DNA of 64,000 nt from Zarea fungicola (Eukaryota; Ascomycota; Sordariomycetes; Hypocreales; Cordycipitaceae), in NCBI GenBank assembly GCA_900169235.1, contig FWCC01000020.1, positions 1 through 64,000 of the forward strand, read 5' to 3'. Both the position numbers and the translations under genes were made by a program. Below are positions 44,206 through 56,934 of the stretch, in pieces (positions within the stretch are counted from its first letter, which is position 1; every line of letters begins with the position of its first letter). Under the pieces are notes generated by a model. The model made no database searches. It worked only from the letters and a program-made list of their open reading frames with translations, and had not been told where the DNA came from.

Positions 44206-44631
44206 TGTTTGGTTGTTGGCAACCAACGTAGTGGAGATCGATGAAAGCGGTTTCCTTATTACACTCTATCTATCTTTATTGTATTATTCAAAAAATACAG
44301 AAAGCGCCGAGTCCTTCCCAGAGACTCATCCCCAAAATGGTATTACCCTTACACATAATCTTTCAAACGGGTTAAACACTGAATTTTATATGCATCAACT
44401 AAATCCAAAGATCGAGAAAACCACACTAAGTACTCTCTGACTTTCATGCTACTGTGCCATCTCCAGAGCGTCGGCCTTCATTTCCTAATTCATAGCTACC
44501 TTTCGGATCAGTATAGCCTTCGACCTTGTATCGAAAGAGACAGATTGTGTTGTTTAATAATAAGAATCTCACCATAACGACGTGAGATAACAAATAACAA
44601 AAAGTCCTCCCAAGCACAGCCAAACTCTCTA
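44206..44631. other. Intergenic, between the tRNA and the GH78 gene
   Basis: About 430 bp with no gene. It is the 3' side of the rhamnosidase gene and the 5' side of the minus-strand tRNA. Confidence 0.6.
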
Positions 44632-46909
44632 TTACTCCATCGTAATCGAGTGCGGTTGTCCTCCTTTGACATTGACCACCACAGAGGTCGCACCGCGCTG
44701 CACCGCAACCGTCTTGCCGTCGAGTCTGACACGAGAAGCACCGGCCACGATGGGAACACAAACCTTGCCACTCGTGCCCCCCGGCGCTGTGATTGCCATG
44801 CTCAGCTTCTTTCCACCTACAATCGCCCACGACACATCAATGCCGCCAGTCGGCGTAGGCACCCTGCCCTTGGCCCATGTAACTCCCCCCGCGCCGACGG
44901 CCGGGCAGACCTGCCACTCCGCAAACCCCGGCGCCAGCGGCTGCACGCCCAGCACATGGCCGCTCATCAGCGGCACGATGCCCGTCGACCAGCCGTGCGC
45001 CATGGACGTGAAGCCGCCCTCGTACGGGCTCCCCGCCGGCCCGATGCCCTCCCAAATGGTGACCCCCGGTTCGTGCGCCGCCATCCAGCCGTACAGGCGG
45101 CGAATCTCCTCCACGGCCGAGTCGGCCCGCTGCTCGGTCCGGAAACGCGCCTCCAGCTCAAAGTACGAGATGAAGGCGTACACGCGCTCGTCAAACCGAT
45201 CTCCCGGGCTGAGCACGCTGCTGTCGTAAAAGGCGTTTCCGTACGGGCGGGACGCCGCCTTGGACCAGTAGTCCAGAATCGTCTGCGCGGCCGCCGTGGC
45301 GTTGACCACGCCGGCCGTGATGGCAAGCGCGTTGCCGTCCTGCGCGTGGACATTGCAGTACGTCCCCGCGGGCTGTCCGGGACAGGGGCCGCCGTCGAAG
45401 AAGGCGCCGGTCTTGTTGTCGAGGTTGTGTGTCGTCAGGGCTGTGGAGAGGGATGTGGCGCGCGACTCCCAGCTGGCTGCCGACTGAGCATAGTCACCAC
45501 CGAGGCTACGAGCAAGTCCGGTGGCATAACGAAGGGCACGCACGTAGAGGGCGTTGTAGTACGTGATGGGTCCCGATCGGGGTAGGAAAGCGTAGTCGCC
45601 GTAACCCAGCTGCGCTGCCTTCACGAGCAGGCCAGTGTTCTTGTCAATGTACTGTGGGTAGTAGTTGTCGAGAACCGCTTTCAATGTGTTCCAGTATGTG
45701 TGTGCGTACGAGACGTTTCCAGTGTACATGACGAGATCTACGCTGCAAACAACCCACCAAAGGGGATAGTCGAAAAGAGGCAGGGTATATCCATTTCTGT
45801 TGACAATTGGCACAGTCAGCATCGGTACAAGTGAAGATGCCCATCCTTTTTTTATTGCAACTTACATGCTCGCGGGTGGAATCCAGCCATCACTTCGCTG
45901 ATGCTTGGCAAGATCCTCCAATACGTTGACGCTGGCGCCGGCAAAGTCATGCGATAAATATGATGTCAAGGAGGCGACGGCCAAGTCTCCAACATAGGGA
46001 TCACGATCGCGCTTGGCTCCGTCGAAAATAACCTGCTTTCCCTCGAGTGTAGGGCTGGCGGCACCACGCGGCTCCGTCTCGTTGGCTAGGAAGACGTCTG
46101 TGCCCATGTCGACCGTGTATACGCCATCGTACCACCACTGCGTCAAGTTTTTGTCGGAGCATTCAAACCAACCGGTAAATGTATCCGGAGTGCCAAGATA
46201 TCCAGACCACTCGAGACTGATGGATGATATTGACACAGACCCCGTCGGCGACGTGTACGGTGCGTCGGAGGATATCGCATCCAGCCAGATCTTGACGTAT
46301 CGGAACCCGTGTAGGCCGTCAGAGCATACCTTGCCGTTATTCTGGCAGCCCAGCTTATTCTGCCAAGTGTAGGGGCTATTCTGAACCGCAATTTGATCTG
46401 TGCCTTGGGTGATTTTCTCAGACTATTGAGCGGCCACACTGTTAGCCAACCAACCATAGGAATTAAGCCCAAAAGACAAGATCACGTACTCCGCCTGCAT
46501 TATCTGACCGTGTAAAGTCGCTTCTATTCCCCAAAAACTGCAAAGTTTCAGAAAACGCGAGCCGGATACCAGGCAACCCCTGCGAGCCGTTGGTTGATTT
46601 TGAAAATACTATTGACAGCAGTCCTACTACATTTTGACCGAAATCGACGACTAGTGTCGGAGCCGTGTCCCCCGCATTGGCTCGGGTGAGCACAGTCGAC
46701 CCGCCACCATTGATCAGGCCATTTGGATTTTGGACATTGCCGACTGTCCTATCGTCTAATATGCGAACCGGTTTGACGTTGCTTGAGGGTGGTGATCGCA
46801 CATATTGCTGCCAATTCGGCTGGCGTACCCCGCGATCGGTTCTTGCTGCAATGCAACCCGCTGTTAACAATGCTGCTACGACTGCATTGAACAGCCTGAA
46901 GGGTACCAT
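44632..46909 (-). CDS. Secreted GH78 alpha-L-rhamnosidase, 713 aa, three exons
   Basis: Exons are 46909-46490, 46422-45866 and 45796-44632. Introns of 67 and 69 nt (donors GTACGT and GTAAGT, branch sites CTAAC and CTGAC, acceptors AATAG and AACAG) join in frame. The signal peptide (MVPFRLFNAVVAALLTAGCIA) predicts secretion. An N-terminal beta-sandwich part is followed by an (alpha/alpha)6 barrel. FDGAKRDRDPYVGDL (around residues 275-290) is the family-78 active-site segment; SDGWIPPAS and the Trp-rich FDYPLWWV region also fit. The C terminus is a small beta-domain ending SITME. The enzyme should release terminal L-rhamnose from plant pectin or glycosides outside the cell. Single copy, no linked pectinases. 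Confidence 0.9.
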
Positions 46910-47734
46910 GGCAGCAGTGATGTGTGAAATATTCGAGGAAAATATTTTATAATTCCTTGGCTCTTGCCATATTAATTAGTTATAGCTATTGGAAAGCATT
47001 GCGTTTATGAAGAGGCAGAAGGGTGGACCTCGGTATATTTACTGACGACTGACGATGCAACCTAGCATTGGGGCGCAGCCTTTAATCGAGGTATTACTAC
47101 GTAGCTAGTTATTCTGATAGCTAGTGAGCTATTTACAGCAAGAACAGTAGTGCCAATCTGACAAGCGCAAGTTAGGCTACCACTTAAGTGGTGGCTCGGC
47201 AGCCTCGCGTGAACTGCGGCCGAGCAGTGATGACTGCATTAACCTTGATGCAGGAAATAATAACGTGGAAATGGGTACTTTCTTTGGCGACAACTGTGCC
47301 AATCGAATCATGTCTCAAGATGGAGAAGACCAATAGACTTCAGGGAAGCAAGCATCAGAGGCCCAGTCTGCCTAGTTTTGGTGGTGAACACTTGCACCAC
47401 GGGCAGCGCGGCATCACGGCTCCAACTTTACAAAGCCCTAAATTAAATATGATAACTCGTATATCTCTACCAAATCATTTAAAATTGATGCAGATTTCTT
47501 GTAGGAAGCTGCGAGAGTTATTTCTGTCGAACCTAATGGGCTACCAACAGTGCTCTACCAGGGTATTTGCATGTTGCTTCTGATGTAGCCAGTCGTGCTT
47601 CAAGGAATGACCGTGAATTCGTGAGTCATGAAATCCATCCAAAGCAACATATTTACACCATTGAAATACGAAATACGGTTACTGATTAATTTGAGAATGC
47701 TTTCGAGAGTGCTTTAGTCATATTCATTCACTTG
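46910..47734. other. Divergent promoter region
   Basis: About 0.8 kb between the rhamnosidase start (minus) and the flavin-reductase-like gene (plus). A 131-codon frame at 47188-47583 lacks support. No gene is called. Confidence 0.5.
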
Positions 47735-47743
47735 TATATAAAG
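47735..47743 (+). promoter_or_regulatory. TATA box of the 47860-48612 gene
   Basis: TATATAAAG, 117 bp before the ATG at 47860 in an otherwise AT-rich leader. Confidence 0.55.
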
Positions 47744-47859
47744 GCCTCTTAACCAACCGCTCTTTTAAGGACGAGAACATTCAATCATAGAATATTCAGA
47801 TAACAAACGACAAAGGATATAATCGGTTCAAAGGGGGATCAAAGCCAAAAAGAAATACA

Positions 47860-48612
47860 ATGACGCACATTCCCATTTCACCCGCAATTCTCTACTGGGG
47901 CACCCCCGTCGCCCTCATCACCTCCGAAAACAAAGACGGCACGTCCAACATCAGCGCCATCTCCTCCGCCTTTTGGCTCGCCGACCGCTGCATCCTCGGC
48001 TTCGGCGCCGGCAGCCAGACGCCCCAAAACATTCTCCGCACCGGCCAGTGCACCGTCAACCTCCCCGACGACACCCTCACCGCCGCCGTCAACGCCCTCG
48101 CCACCACGACGGGCACGCCTGTCCTGTCCGCCGGCAAGATTGCGCGTGGGTACCGCTACGTCAAGGACAAGTGGCCCGTCGCGGGCCTCACGCCGCAGCC
48201 GTCCGACACGGTCGTCCCGCCGCGGATCCGCGAGTGCCCCGTGCAGATGGAGTGCCAGCTGGCCGCCAGCCACGGCCTGATGCAGGACGTGCCCGAGCTG
48301 GCCGGCATGCTCGTGACGGTGGAGCTGCGGGTGGTCAAGGTGCATGTGCTGGAGAGCCTGCGCATGCGCGGGTTCGAGAACCGCATCGACCCGGACCGGT
48401 GGCGGCCCATGATCATGTCGTTTCAGCAGCTGTACGGGCTTCGGGAGGGGCAGGTGGCCCCGAGCCAGCTGGGCGAGATTGACGAGGAGCTGTATCGGGT
48501 TCCCGCGCAGGTCGATTCGGAGCCGCGGCGGCTGGACGTTGATGACGGTGCGGAAAAGGTGCATATAGGGAGAGGCGCAGCGGTGCGCGCGGTTGAGACT
48601 TGTAATGTCTAA
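47860..48612 (+). CDS. Flavin-reductase-like / FMN-binding split-barrel protein, 250 aa
   Basis: Single exon. The N-terminal 110 residues follow the flavin reductase-like domain: YWGTPVALITSENKDGTSN, then NISAISSAFWLADRC, a substrate/FMN phosphate-binding region GSQTPQNILRTGQCTVNLP, and PVQMECQL for the later strand. This domain binds FMN and in fungi is found in NAD(P)H-dependent flavin reductases and flavoprotein oxygenases; the exact substrate cannot be told. It is cytosolic, with no targeting signal. The last 60 residues are a family-specific extension. Very GC-rich coding sequence creates long open frames on the other strand, which are artefacts. Convergent with VPS11. Confidence 0.85.
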   Translation: MTHIPISPAILYWGTPVALITSENKDGTSNISAISSAFWLADRCILGFGAGSQTPQNILRTGQCTVNLPDDTLTAAVNALATTTGTPVLSAGKIARGYRYVKDKWPVAGLTPQPSDTVVPPRIRECPVQMECQLAASHGLMQDVPELAGMLVTVELRVVKVHVLESLRMRGFENRIDPDRWRPMIMSFQQLYGLREGQVAPSQLGEIDEELYRVPAQVDSEPRRLDVDDGAEKVHIGRGAAVRAVETCNV

Positions 48613-48859
48613 AACAGGCAAAATACTCAAAGTAGCTGCTCTCTTTTTTTAACTAGTCAATGGAATCTAGTCGACTTACGTCAACCTTCATACCTTTGTC
48701 AAGAAACAAAACACAAATTGCAGTGTAAAGATGTAAAATGAAATCAGCCATTGCTAAACTCGGCAAATGTTTATGAAATAGAAACACGAATCAACATCTA
48801 CTCGCTGCGAATTATAATACTTTACACATTCCCTCGCTACAGCGAGACACTTGCGCCTG

Positions 48860-51800
48860 CTACGGGGCGTGCTCGGCGTTTTGCGACGCATCCATGACGC
48901 CGTGCGAAAACCACTCGGCAATCGTCCCGAACCGGTCTTCGCTCCTCTCCAGCGCCGACTTGAACAAGTCGTGCTTGTCCATTTCCTCCTGCTGGCCCCG
49001 CCGAATCTTTCGAATCATGTCGTTGCCCGTCATGCACTTGGGGCACTCGGCATCCTCCTCCGTGCCGCCGCGCAGGCACCGCTCGTGGAAGCTGTGCTTG
49101 CACAGGAAATGGACCGTCGGCAGGTCCAGTCCCTGGCCGCACTCGGTGCACCGCGTCGCCTGAAACACGGCCGGCTTCGTGTTCAGCTCCTCAATCTCCA
49201 CGCGGCGCTTCTCCGTGTCGTTGCGCAGCGTCTTGATCCGGTGGCGGTTGCTCGAAATCTGCCTGCGCTCGCGCGAAATCGTTTCCTGCAGATACGGCTT
49301 AATCATCCCCATGGTCGCGAAGCCGCCTCCCGAAGACTGCCCGACAAGCGTCTGAATCACCTGCAGGGGAGCCATGAGGCCGTCCTTGTCAATCTTGGCC
49401 AGAATGCCGGCCAGCTCGTCTTGCCCTGCCTCTTCCAAAACCCTTGGGTCCGAAGTCAGGTACGCCAGAGCCGCGGGATACAGCTGCGGCTCTTCGGGTC
49501 CGTATTTTCGCAGTGCCTTCATCGCCCCTTGGGTATCCCGCGCAGAGGTATAGGAGCGGAAGATGTCAGACAATAGCCCAGCCTGCTCCTTGACTAGTAT
49601 CGTCCCGTCCTTGAAGTTGGACAAGTGCGAGAGCAGCAAAACATTGGAGCTTTCCATTGGCACATGCTCACCCTCAATTAGTTTCTTGGCTTTTGCTTCC
49701 CACTCTTCTCTGTGCAAGCCCTTCTTCTCGCCAGCTTTGTACAGATACATTTCGAACAAGGTGGTATACAAGTCCGTTTGGTCAGATGTTTGAAGATTGC
49801 TTTCCTCCAAGCATGCCTCCAGAAAGACGATAAACTCATCTGGATGGTCAATAAAGGATGAGAATGCAGTTCGCGGTTGTGGTGGAGTATATTTTGGCGG
49901 TGGGTAGTCGTCCTCGTTGAGTGGCAGACCCTCCACTGGTCTGGTACTACCAGGAGTGCCGGTGGCGGACGCAGGACTAATGTATGGCAGCGTAAAGAGA
50001 TTTGACAAGTTTTGTACGGCACTAGCAGCGCCAGAGGTAAACGCATTTGAGGAGTGGCCAGCACTTTCCACCGCTACAATTGGAGTCCGCTTCGGTCTGT
50101 AACGGCCCGTGTAGTAGTCGCTGAATAGCTTGGTTGCTTCTTTCGGGCAGTGCTCGATAAGAACTCTAGCATATTTCTGCATACAAGGATACGCCTGCAT
50201 TCGGTTAGTATCTAGTCTCAAGGAGTATGCGTTGAGCTTACAATAGCAGGATCTTGGTGCCATATGTATTCTAGCGCGGCCGCGTAGTTTTTGGAGTCCT
50301 CGATCAATATGTCCACAACCAGTTCCGTTTCACCATGCTTCTTGGCCAAGTAGGCTGCCTGCTCGTAATAGCCTCCCTGTCGACACATTGAAATGGCCGT
50401 ATCCAGATCAAACTTGAGATCGCCTGGGGACTCGATAAACTTTTCCAGCTTCTCCTTGTCCTTGAGCTTGGCATAGCAGTTGAGAAGAAGGGTTGTATGG
50501 TCCGCTGTAGCTTTTCTATGTTCATGAAGCTCTTCCAGGTACCGAATGAGGTTGTGTATTCGTTGAGTATCGAGAAACTACAAAAGTCAGTAAAGTTTGT
50601 GATGAAATTAGCAGAGTACTTGCTTTTCTAATGACTTGTGACGGCTCTGTGGTATCAATAGCTCGAATATATTGGACCATTGCCCCATCATAATCTGCCT
50701 TTTGGTATAGATGATCACCGAACTTGCGATAGATGTCACTTTGCTGCGTGTTTTCCATGCCAGAGTTTCGGGCGAGCTCCAGTGCAAGCGGGAACATGTT
50801 GCGCTGGTATAGCATTTCCAGTCGGGGCTGAAGCCCTTTCTCGTGGTACTGGTAGATCTAGAAACATTATTTAGCACATGGTCGTATCAAAAAAAAAAAG
50901 AAAAAAAAAGAAAGTTCTTACCTTGCCTTCCTCCGTAAGGGTAAAAATATCACCCCAGACTCCAAAGATAAACTTGACGGGTGAAATGAGGGTCTCTGTA
51001 TGGGCAACAATGCGCAAGTCGGGTTCTAGGAGCACAAATGTTGAAGAGTCAAATAAACCGTCTGTACCATTTGTGAATCGTCGACGCATAGAATTCGGCT
51101 CATTTATGGTGGAAGGCGGGCAAGCCAGCGCGACGTAGCTCTGAAGCACGGCAATCATCTTCTTTGGCGACTCGTACGCCTTGGGAGGTCCACGACCGTC
51201 CAGCTTGTATGTATATATGGCATCCTCTCGGGCCACAACAACATCGCCCGTTGCAGGGTCCAGGGTCATGCAGCCAACGGCACAGCCGGTATCCTCGACC
51301 GTCTTGGGTGGCAGTCCTTGACCCCTCTTTGATAAGCCAAGCTTGAGTATTCTAGACGTCGTTGACACAAAGAGGGTTGTGATTTTCTCATCCTCCATGA
51401 GCTGCACACCGGTAACCGGCTCTTCTGATTCGTATACTATTCGCTGTTTCGTTCCGAGATCGTGGATCAAGTCGCCGCGAACAACAGTGACGGCACCGTT
51501 GGCAAAGCCGACCGCGATTTGAGAGAGGTCGTCGAGTGCAGCAAAGGCGGATATCTAAGCGTTGAATGTCAGTGCTTTTTCCAATGCCGTAATTATTTTG
51601 AGGAACAGCTTACCGGGAACTGTCGCCGGCCATTGGTGATGGTGATTGTGCTGAGGCAAGTCGGCATGTTGGTCTTCTTGACCAGCTTATCGAGCGCCCA
51701 TGCCTTGAGCACAGGCTCATTACTCAAATCTTCCTGTTCGACGTCATCAGCATCGCGCAAGTACCCCGCAATGGTCCTGGCCAACCTACCGCGACCGTGA

Positions 51801-52144
51801 CAAGGATGCTGGTGCCTTCGATTTGACGAATGTGCGTCACTTGGCCGGCGTCGTGGGCCTGGAATCTGTTGACCAGCTTCCAGTTCTTGCCGAGAATGCT
51901 AACAAAGCCATTGCTAGACCCCAAGAATACGTTGTCCGACCCGGTGCAAACGCTCGAGATGTCATTGTTCTGGAAGAGGTCGGTGGCCTCGCCGTCCGGG
52001 AGCGCCACCTGGGAGACGTCGAAGAAGTCAAACGACTTCCACTGTGCAGGGGTTAGCTACGGCGCAGGTAGATCAGTGTAGCCAAGAGTAAACGCGGATC
52101 ATGAACACGCAGTGCGCATCGCGGAAGCTTACCGAGAGGGCCAT
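48860..52144 (-). CDS. VPS11: VPS11, HOPS/CORVET tethering-complex subunit with C-terminal RING, 973 aa
   Basis: Seven exons: 52144-52133, 52041-51790, 51733-51614, 51554-50922, 50857-50624, 50577-50242 and 50194-48860. All are in phase 0. The first exon is only four codons. Intron 5 (50623-50578) has a GC donor (GCAAGT) where the others have GT, and intron 4 carries A/T-rich homopolymer runs. The N-terminal part is a beta-propeller-like repeat region (for example FLGSSNGFVSILGKNWKLV) and the middle is an alpha-solenoid (FLDTQRIHNLIRYLEELHEH is characteristic of VPS11). The C terminus has a RING of C-x2-C type near residues 875-915 (CTECGQ, CKHSFHERC, ECPKC). VPS11 is a core subunit of the HOPS and CORVET complexes that tether vacuolar and endosomal membranes, acting with VPS18, 16 and 33. 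Length is normal. Confidence 0.93.
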
Positions 52145-52603
52145 TTTGTCGCATCGGATTGTGTTGGGAGGTTGGAATTTGGGGAAGCCTGCTAACGCGC
52201 AATGACGACGGCGGGACAGCGGCGGCGGCAGCTCGGCTGGGGTAGCTGAGTAGCTCCAGGTCCAGTGGTGGCTTGCGACTAATGCACCTCGCCTTTGACA
52301 ACGAATAATAATTCGGGCTCCGAGGCCAGAGGAGCTAGTTCATTCCAAATAAGTTTATTATCATGGTTCCAAAATTCTTAATATATATTTATATTTTATT
52401 CATAGCCATATAAGCCATTGTATTTATGGCGGTCGAGCTCATCACAGCCAATCATCCTTTACCAGCGGGTATCTCTCAATCTTCTATTTCTCCGTTTCCG
52501 TCATTCATTCTAGCGTCAACTCACGTTTCGACATTCACTGTGGCACCATGAAATTAATCCTCTTGACCTGTCTGCTTGCGCCATCGTGGGTGTGGTTGCC
52601 GTT

Positions 52604-53782
52604 CTACTCAAGCTTCGAGGCATGGGACCCATCGTTAGGTACCTCCATCGGGCTGGCTAGAGTGCCAGGAGTGCCGATGCCGCCACCGATGCTATCTGGC
52701 CGTCCATGACCCAGGCGACCGCTTCTAACACTAGCACCATCCCCTTGCTTTGTATATATGCTATTCCTGTCGCTGGGCATGGCCGCCGTGACGCCAGTGG
52801 TCGAGTATATGCTATTCCGCTCCGCTCCGAGTCTCGCGCCACTAGAGTGCACTCCAGGAACCGCGCCCTCCACATTGGAGCTAAGAACGCTGAGTGGTAG
52901 ACTCTCACGGCTGCCTCCCCAGAGGGAAGAAGGTGCCAGAGCTCTCACCGACGCATCAGTGTCCATGGACCGACGGCGGCGGTGCTTGCTAGAGGAAGCA
53001 AGAGTCAAGATGGAGGCATTGTCGGTCAGTAGGTTGTTTGCCGTGGCCGTAGTATATGTCGTTGGATTATTCGGTGGTGCTAAATGCGATGGTATCGCGG
53101 AGGCAGGAGATGCCGTCGAGAAGGGCTGGCTGAATTGTATAGACTGGCCATTGGTACCACTGTGGTTATTTTGGCTTGTTTGAGTAATATTATTGGGTCC
53201 GAGGGACTGGATTGTCGTCAATGTCGTAGTCAACGATCGTACTGAAGGCGCCGGACTCGAAAAAGTACTGTCGCCTCCCCGTCTCGACTCAAAGCCGCCA
53301 CCAACGGTTCGGCCTGTGCCTGTCAGAGAACTGGCACCGTGGCTCCTGGCAGTAATGGATCGTGTGGTTTCATTCTCAGTCGAGATTGTGCCGGCCATGC
53401 TACGTCCACCGGCAATTGTTGGCGCGAGATCATCCGCTGAGTATCGACCAGAATGGCCACCAATCGAGTCGTCGCAGGTCTGGTGCGTCGCAAACGAGTA
53501 TTCGCTGTAACGGTGCCTATTACCATGATTCTGGCTGATTGTTCCGGATTCAGGATACGGATTATTTAGTTTGCTGGTTCTGCGTGGCTTTCCATGGCGT
53601 TTGCTGCGTTCGCCATCCGACGAGTTCTTGAAGTTGGTCAGCTTCTTGACCCAGGTTGCAAACGGACGTCGTCGCGGAGCTTGAAGATTAATACATGGTT
53701 AGCAAAGCCCACCAAAAGTAGACAGCCTGGCCGTTTATTTAATTTTACCTTGGTTCCCTTGAACCACATCGGTAGTGGTCAT
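52604..53782 (-). CDS. Conserved serine-rich, largely disordered protein, 369 aa
   Basis: Exon 1 is 53782-53749 (11 codons) and exon 2 is 53679-52604; the 69-nt intron has donor GTAAAA, branch site GCTAAC and acceptor TTCAAG, and a GCT codon spans it. The product begins MTTTDVVQGNQAPRRRPF and continues ATWVKKLTNFKNSS, a short basic motif that I believe is conserved in filamentous ascomycetes. The rest is rich in Ser, Thr, Gly and Asn, with repeated NSIY segments (RNSIYSTTG and RNSIYTKQG) in the C-terminal third that look like phosphorylation sites. No enzyme domain is seen. Probably a cytosolic or cortical scaffold or regulator; function unknown. Divergent from MLH3. Confidence 0.75.
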
Positions 53783-54333
53783 TTCGTTGGGCGGTGGCGC
53801 GACTCCGCTCTTTGACTGGGCAAGGCCGACAGGGCAACTCCAGCGGCGGTAGAGATGTAGCTATCGAAAATGATCGCCAAGGGGAGCAGAATCTTGAGAT
53901 GATTGCCCTGACGAGGTTTTCGAATAGCAATGCAGCCCTATTTTGTCCTGTCGAGGTATGAGATGGCTTAGTTGCCAGAGCCAGCAGGGAGCGAGTCACT
54001 GAGCCAAGGGAAGCGGCGACAGTGCCGATAATCACGTGACTGGATTGCTGCACAGTCGTCACCGCGATACTGCAGAGAAATATCGCACCGAATGGCAATT
54101 AGACAGACTTGAGAGATATTGAAGCCTGTCAGAGCACAAGCGCATAGTAGACCCCGCCAAGTTGAAGTGTTATCAGGATCCTGCTATGCCATCAAAGCTA
54201 CCCCAGTAGAAAGTGGTGCTAGATTTTTTTTGTGGAGCCGGCTAAGGCTGGCGACTGCCGATGCTCCTGATATCAATCTTGCTTGCTTCATTACATCATC
54301 ACAAAATGGCTACATAATGTCGCACCTCATGCC
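53783..54333. other. Bidirectional promoter between the Ser-rich gene and MLH3
   Basis: About 550 bp shared upstream region of two divergent genes. No separate gene is supported. Confidence 0.6.
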
Positions 54334-56934
54334 ATGTCGATCCAACGGCTCCCGGACAGTGTCGTTGACAAAATCAAATCGTCTTCCTCCATTACCTCCT
54401 TGAACGGGGTTGTCTGCGAGCTGGTCAAGAATTCGCTAGATGCCGGCGCCCGCGGGATCAACATTCTAGTTGACTACACACGTGGAAACTGTACAGTGGA
54501 GGACGATGGAGACGGGATCGCTGCTGAAGAATTCCAAGAAAATGGGAGACTAGCAAAGCTGCATAGTATGTGTAGAGTTCATATATGCTTGCAAAATGCT
54601 CATAAAATAATGCAGGTACATCGCGGTTTCCCCCCTCGCCAGACTTCCATGGACGTCATGGCAACTTTCTTGCTTCACTTGCTGTGTTATCGCTTCTCAT
54701 GATTGTATCAAGAGCTTCTGAAGAAAACTCGTCAAGCTCACTGGCTATCCATCACGGATCCAACTTGCTGAGAGAGCCTACTGGACAAGCTGCGCAGCGC
54801 CTCGAGGCATTCAGTCATGGCACGCGAGTAGCCGTTTTTGACTTGTTTGGTTCAATGCCAGTACGTGTAAAACATCGCGCATCGCTATTCTCCACATCCT
54901 CAGATCTAGAAAAGGAAGTGAAAAGGCTGTCGTACCAACTGGCGGCGCTTCTTTTAGCCTGGCCCGCCACCGTGTCTGTGTCCTTGCGCGAGGCAAAGAG
55001 CGGCCGTGAGATACGACTAAAATGCCCAAACAGTCTGGAACTACCACAGCGGACATCTCGTCTCTTAACACAGGTTGGCTTGGCGGACTCAAGCGAGCAG
55101 TCTTCTTGGATACCAGTCGCCGCCGCTTTTGACCACATTTCCGTCCAGGGATGTATTAGCTCCATCCCAGTTGCAACCCGAAAGGCACAAATCATTAGCC
55201 TTGGAATAACGCCGATTGAGAGCTCACTTGGAGGGAACGTTCTCGTTGAAGAAGTCAACGAAATATTTGCCGCATCAAGCTTTGGTCTAATCGAGGCTGC
55301 TGAAACGAGACCTGGCTCTACTGAAACTCTGGGAACTGCAATGACAAAGCCGCGCAAAGGCCTGGAAAAATGGCCCATGTTTTATCTGAAATTCCAGTCC
55401 GACGCCGTGGTAACCGAAGGCGGACCAGATATATTGCATCATCAAAGTCCGGCTTTGACTGCCATGATCAGCCTCTTGCGCGCTGTCTGCTACGCTTTCT
55501 TAAAAAAGCTAAAGATGCGGCCCCGTAAGTTTGCAAATAGACAAAAGGAAGCAGCGGTAAAAGCAGAAGGCTCTCGATCTTTACCTTTCTCACCCAAGAC
55601 TTCCACCCTCGGCACTCCAGGGACCTCTCGCAGTCCATTTGACAATTGGCCTCGTATAAAGGTCGGCCATCAGACAACCAGTCAGACTGCAATCCAAATG
55701 CAGCCCTTGGTTGGCCCAGATGGGCAGTTGCTGCGTAAGCCATTTTTGGAGGATGGCGCTGACCTTGATCGGATGCTTGGCAAGCATCACGACCAGCATG
55801 CATGTGACAGCAACGATTCAAAGGGCAGTATTTCAAGCCAGCAAGTAATGGCAATGCCCGAGACGCTTGAATTGGCAATAAAAAAAGCCAATAGCCAGTG
55901 GCTCGACGACGTGATTCGATCTTGGGAGAACCCCGTCTTTGAGACAGCTGAGCCTGGACTACGGCACCTCCGGACTACGTCAGGACATTTGCCCAAGGGA
56001 GACGGTAATCTATCCGCAGGCTCAATAGGAACCAACATCAGCGGTCGCGTGTCCAAAACAGCATTACAGGGAGCCGAAGTCATTGCGCAAGTGGACAATA
56101 AATTTGTGCTAGTCAAACTCCCACTTGATTCTCACGCTGAACATGAAGCGTCTTCCACTAGCAAACCTTCTTATGCCTTGTTTTTGGTTGATCAACATGC
56201 AGCGGATGAGCGATGCCGGCTGGAACAACTCATGGCAGGTTACTTTGACGGGCGTGGCGATGACGCTAGAGTCGTAGTCGAAGCTCTTGATCAGCCCATA
56301 CACTTTAACATATTGACAAAAGAGCTGGAAATGTTTGCGAACCACAGGAAGCACATGGCAAAATGGGGTCTTGTCTATCAAATTGTGGATTCTGGGATTG
56401 CACAACAGCCAAACACAGCCTCGGAAAGAATCGCAGTGACATATCTACCGCCCAGCATCTTGGAGCGCTGTCGTGGAGAGCCTCGATTATTGATTGAGCT
56501 TTTGCGGAATGAATTGTGGAACTTGGAAGAACGGCCTTTGTCTTTGCGAAAAGGAGCTGCACCAAATCCAAATTTCCACGGCTGCCCACGGGGTATCTTG
56601 GAACTGCTCCATTCCAGAGCGTGTCGGAGTATGTAATAATCCAGTCGTTGTTATTGCTGAAGCTACAACAGGCTAACGGCAAACCAATAATCTAGGTGCC
56701 ATCATGTTCAACGACGAATTGACATTGGCAGAATGTAGCTCGGTCATTCGACGCCTTGCGCAGTGCAAATTACCGTTTCAATGTGCACATGGCCGGCCCA
56801 GCATGGCGCCGCTTGTGGACCTTGGCGGAAGCATTTCTGGTTCTTTGTGTACGACACCTGGAGTCAGCACGCAGTATGATAACAAAATACCCGTAATGAG
56901 TAGTGCCGGTGCTTGGAAGACGTGGATGGGGTGA
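54334..56934 (+). CDS. MLH3: MLH3, DNA mismatch-repair/meiotic MutL homologue, 827 aa
   Basis: Exons are 54334-54565, 54616-56628 and 56696-56934; introns of 50 and 67 nt (donors GTATGT) join in frame through AGT codons. The start [15 protein letters not shown] is preceded by three out-of-frame ATGs. The N-terminal GHKL ATPase has [16 protein letters not shown] (motif I, with the catalytic Glu and the Mg-binding Asn) and DDGDGI (motif II). The C-terminal dimerisation/endonuclease domain has [14 protein letters not shown] at about residue 602, the DQHA-x2-E-x4-E metal-binding motif, and [13 protein letters not shown] near the end. MLH3 works with MLH1 as a nicking endonuclease in crossover formation and mismatch repair. 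The usual G-x-RGEAL loop is here GRHGNFLAS, a divergence discussed in the findings. Confidence 0.93.

Noticed and set aside
47878..48630. A 250-codon frame antisense to the flavin-reductase-like gene
   Set aside because: Arises from third-position GC bias; His/Arg/Gly-rich without motifs.
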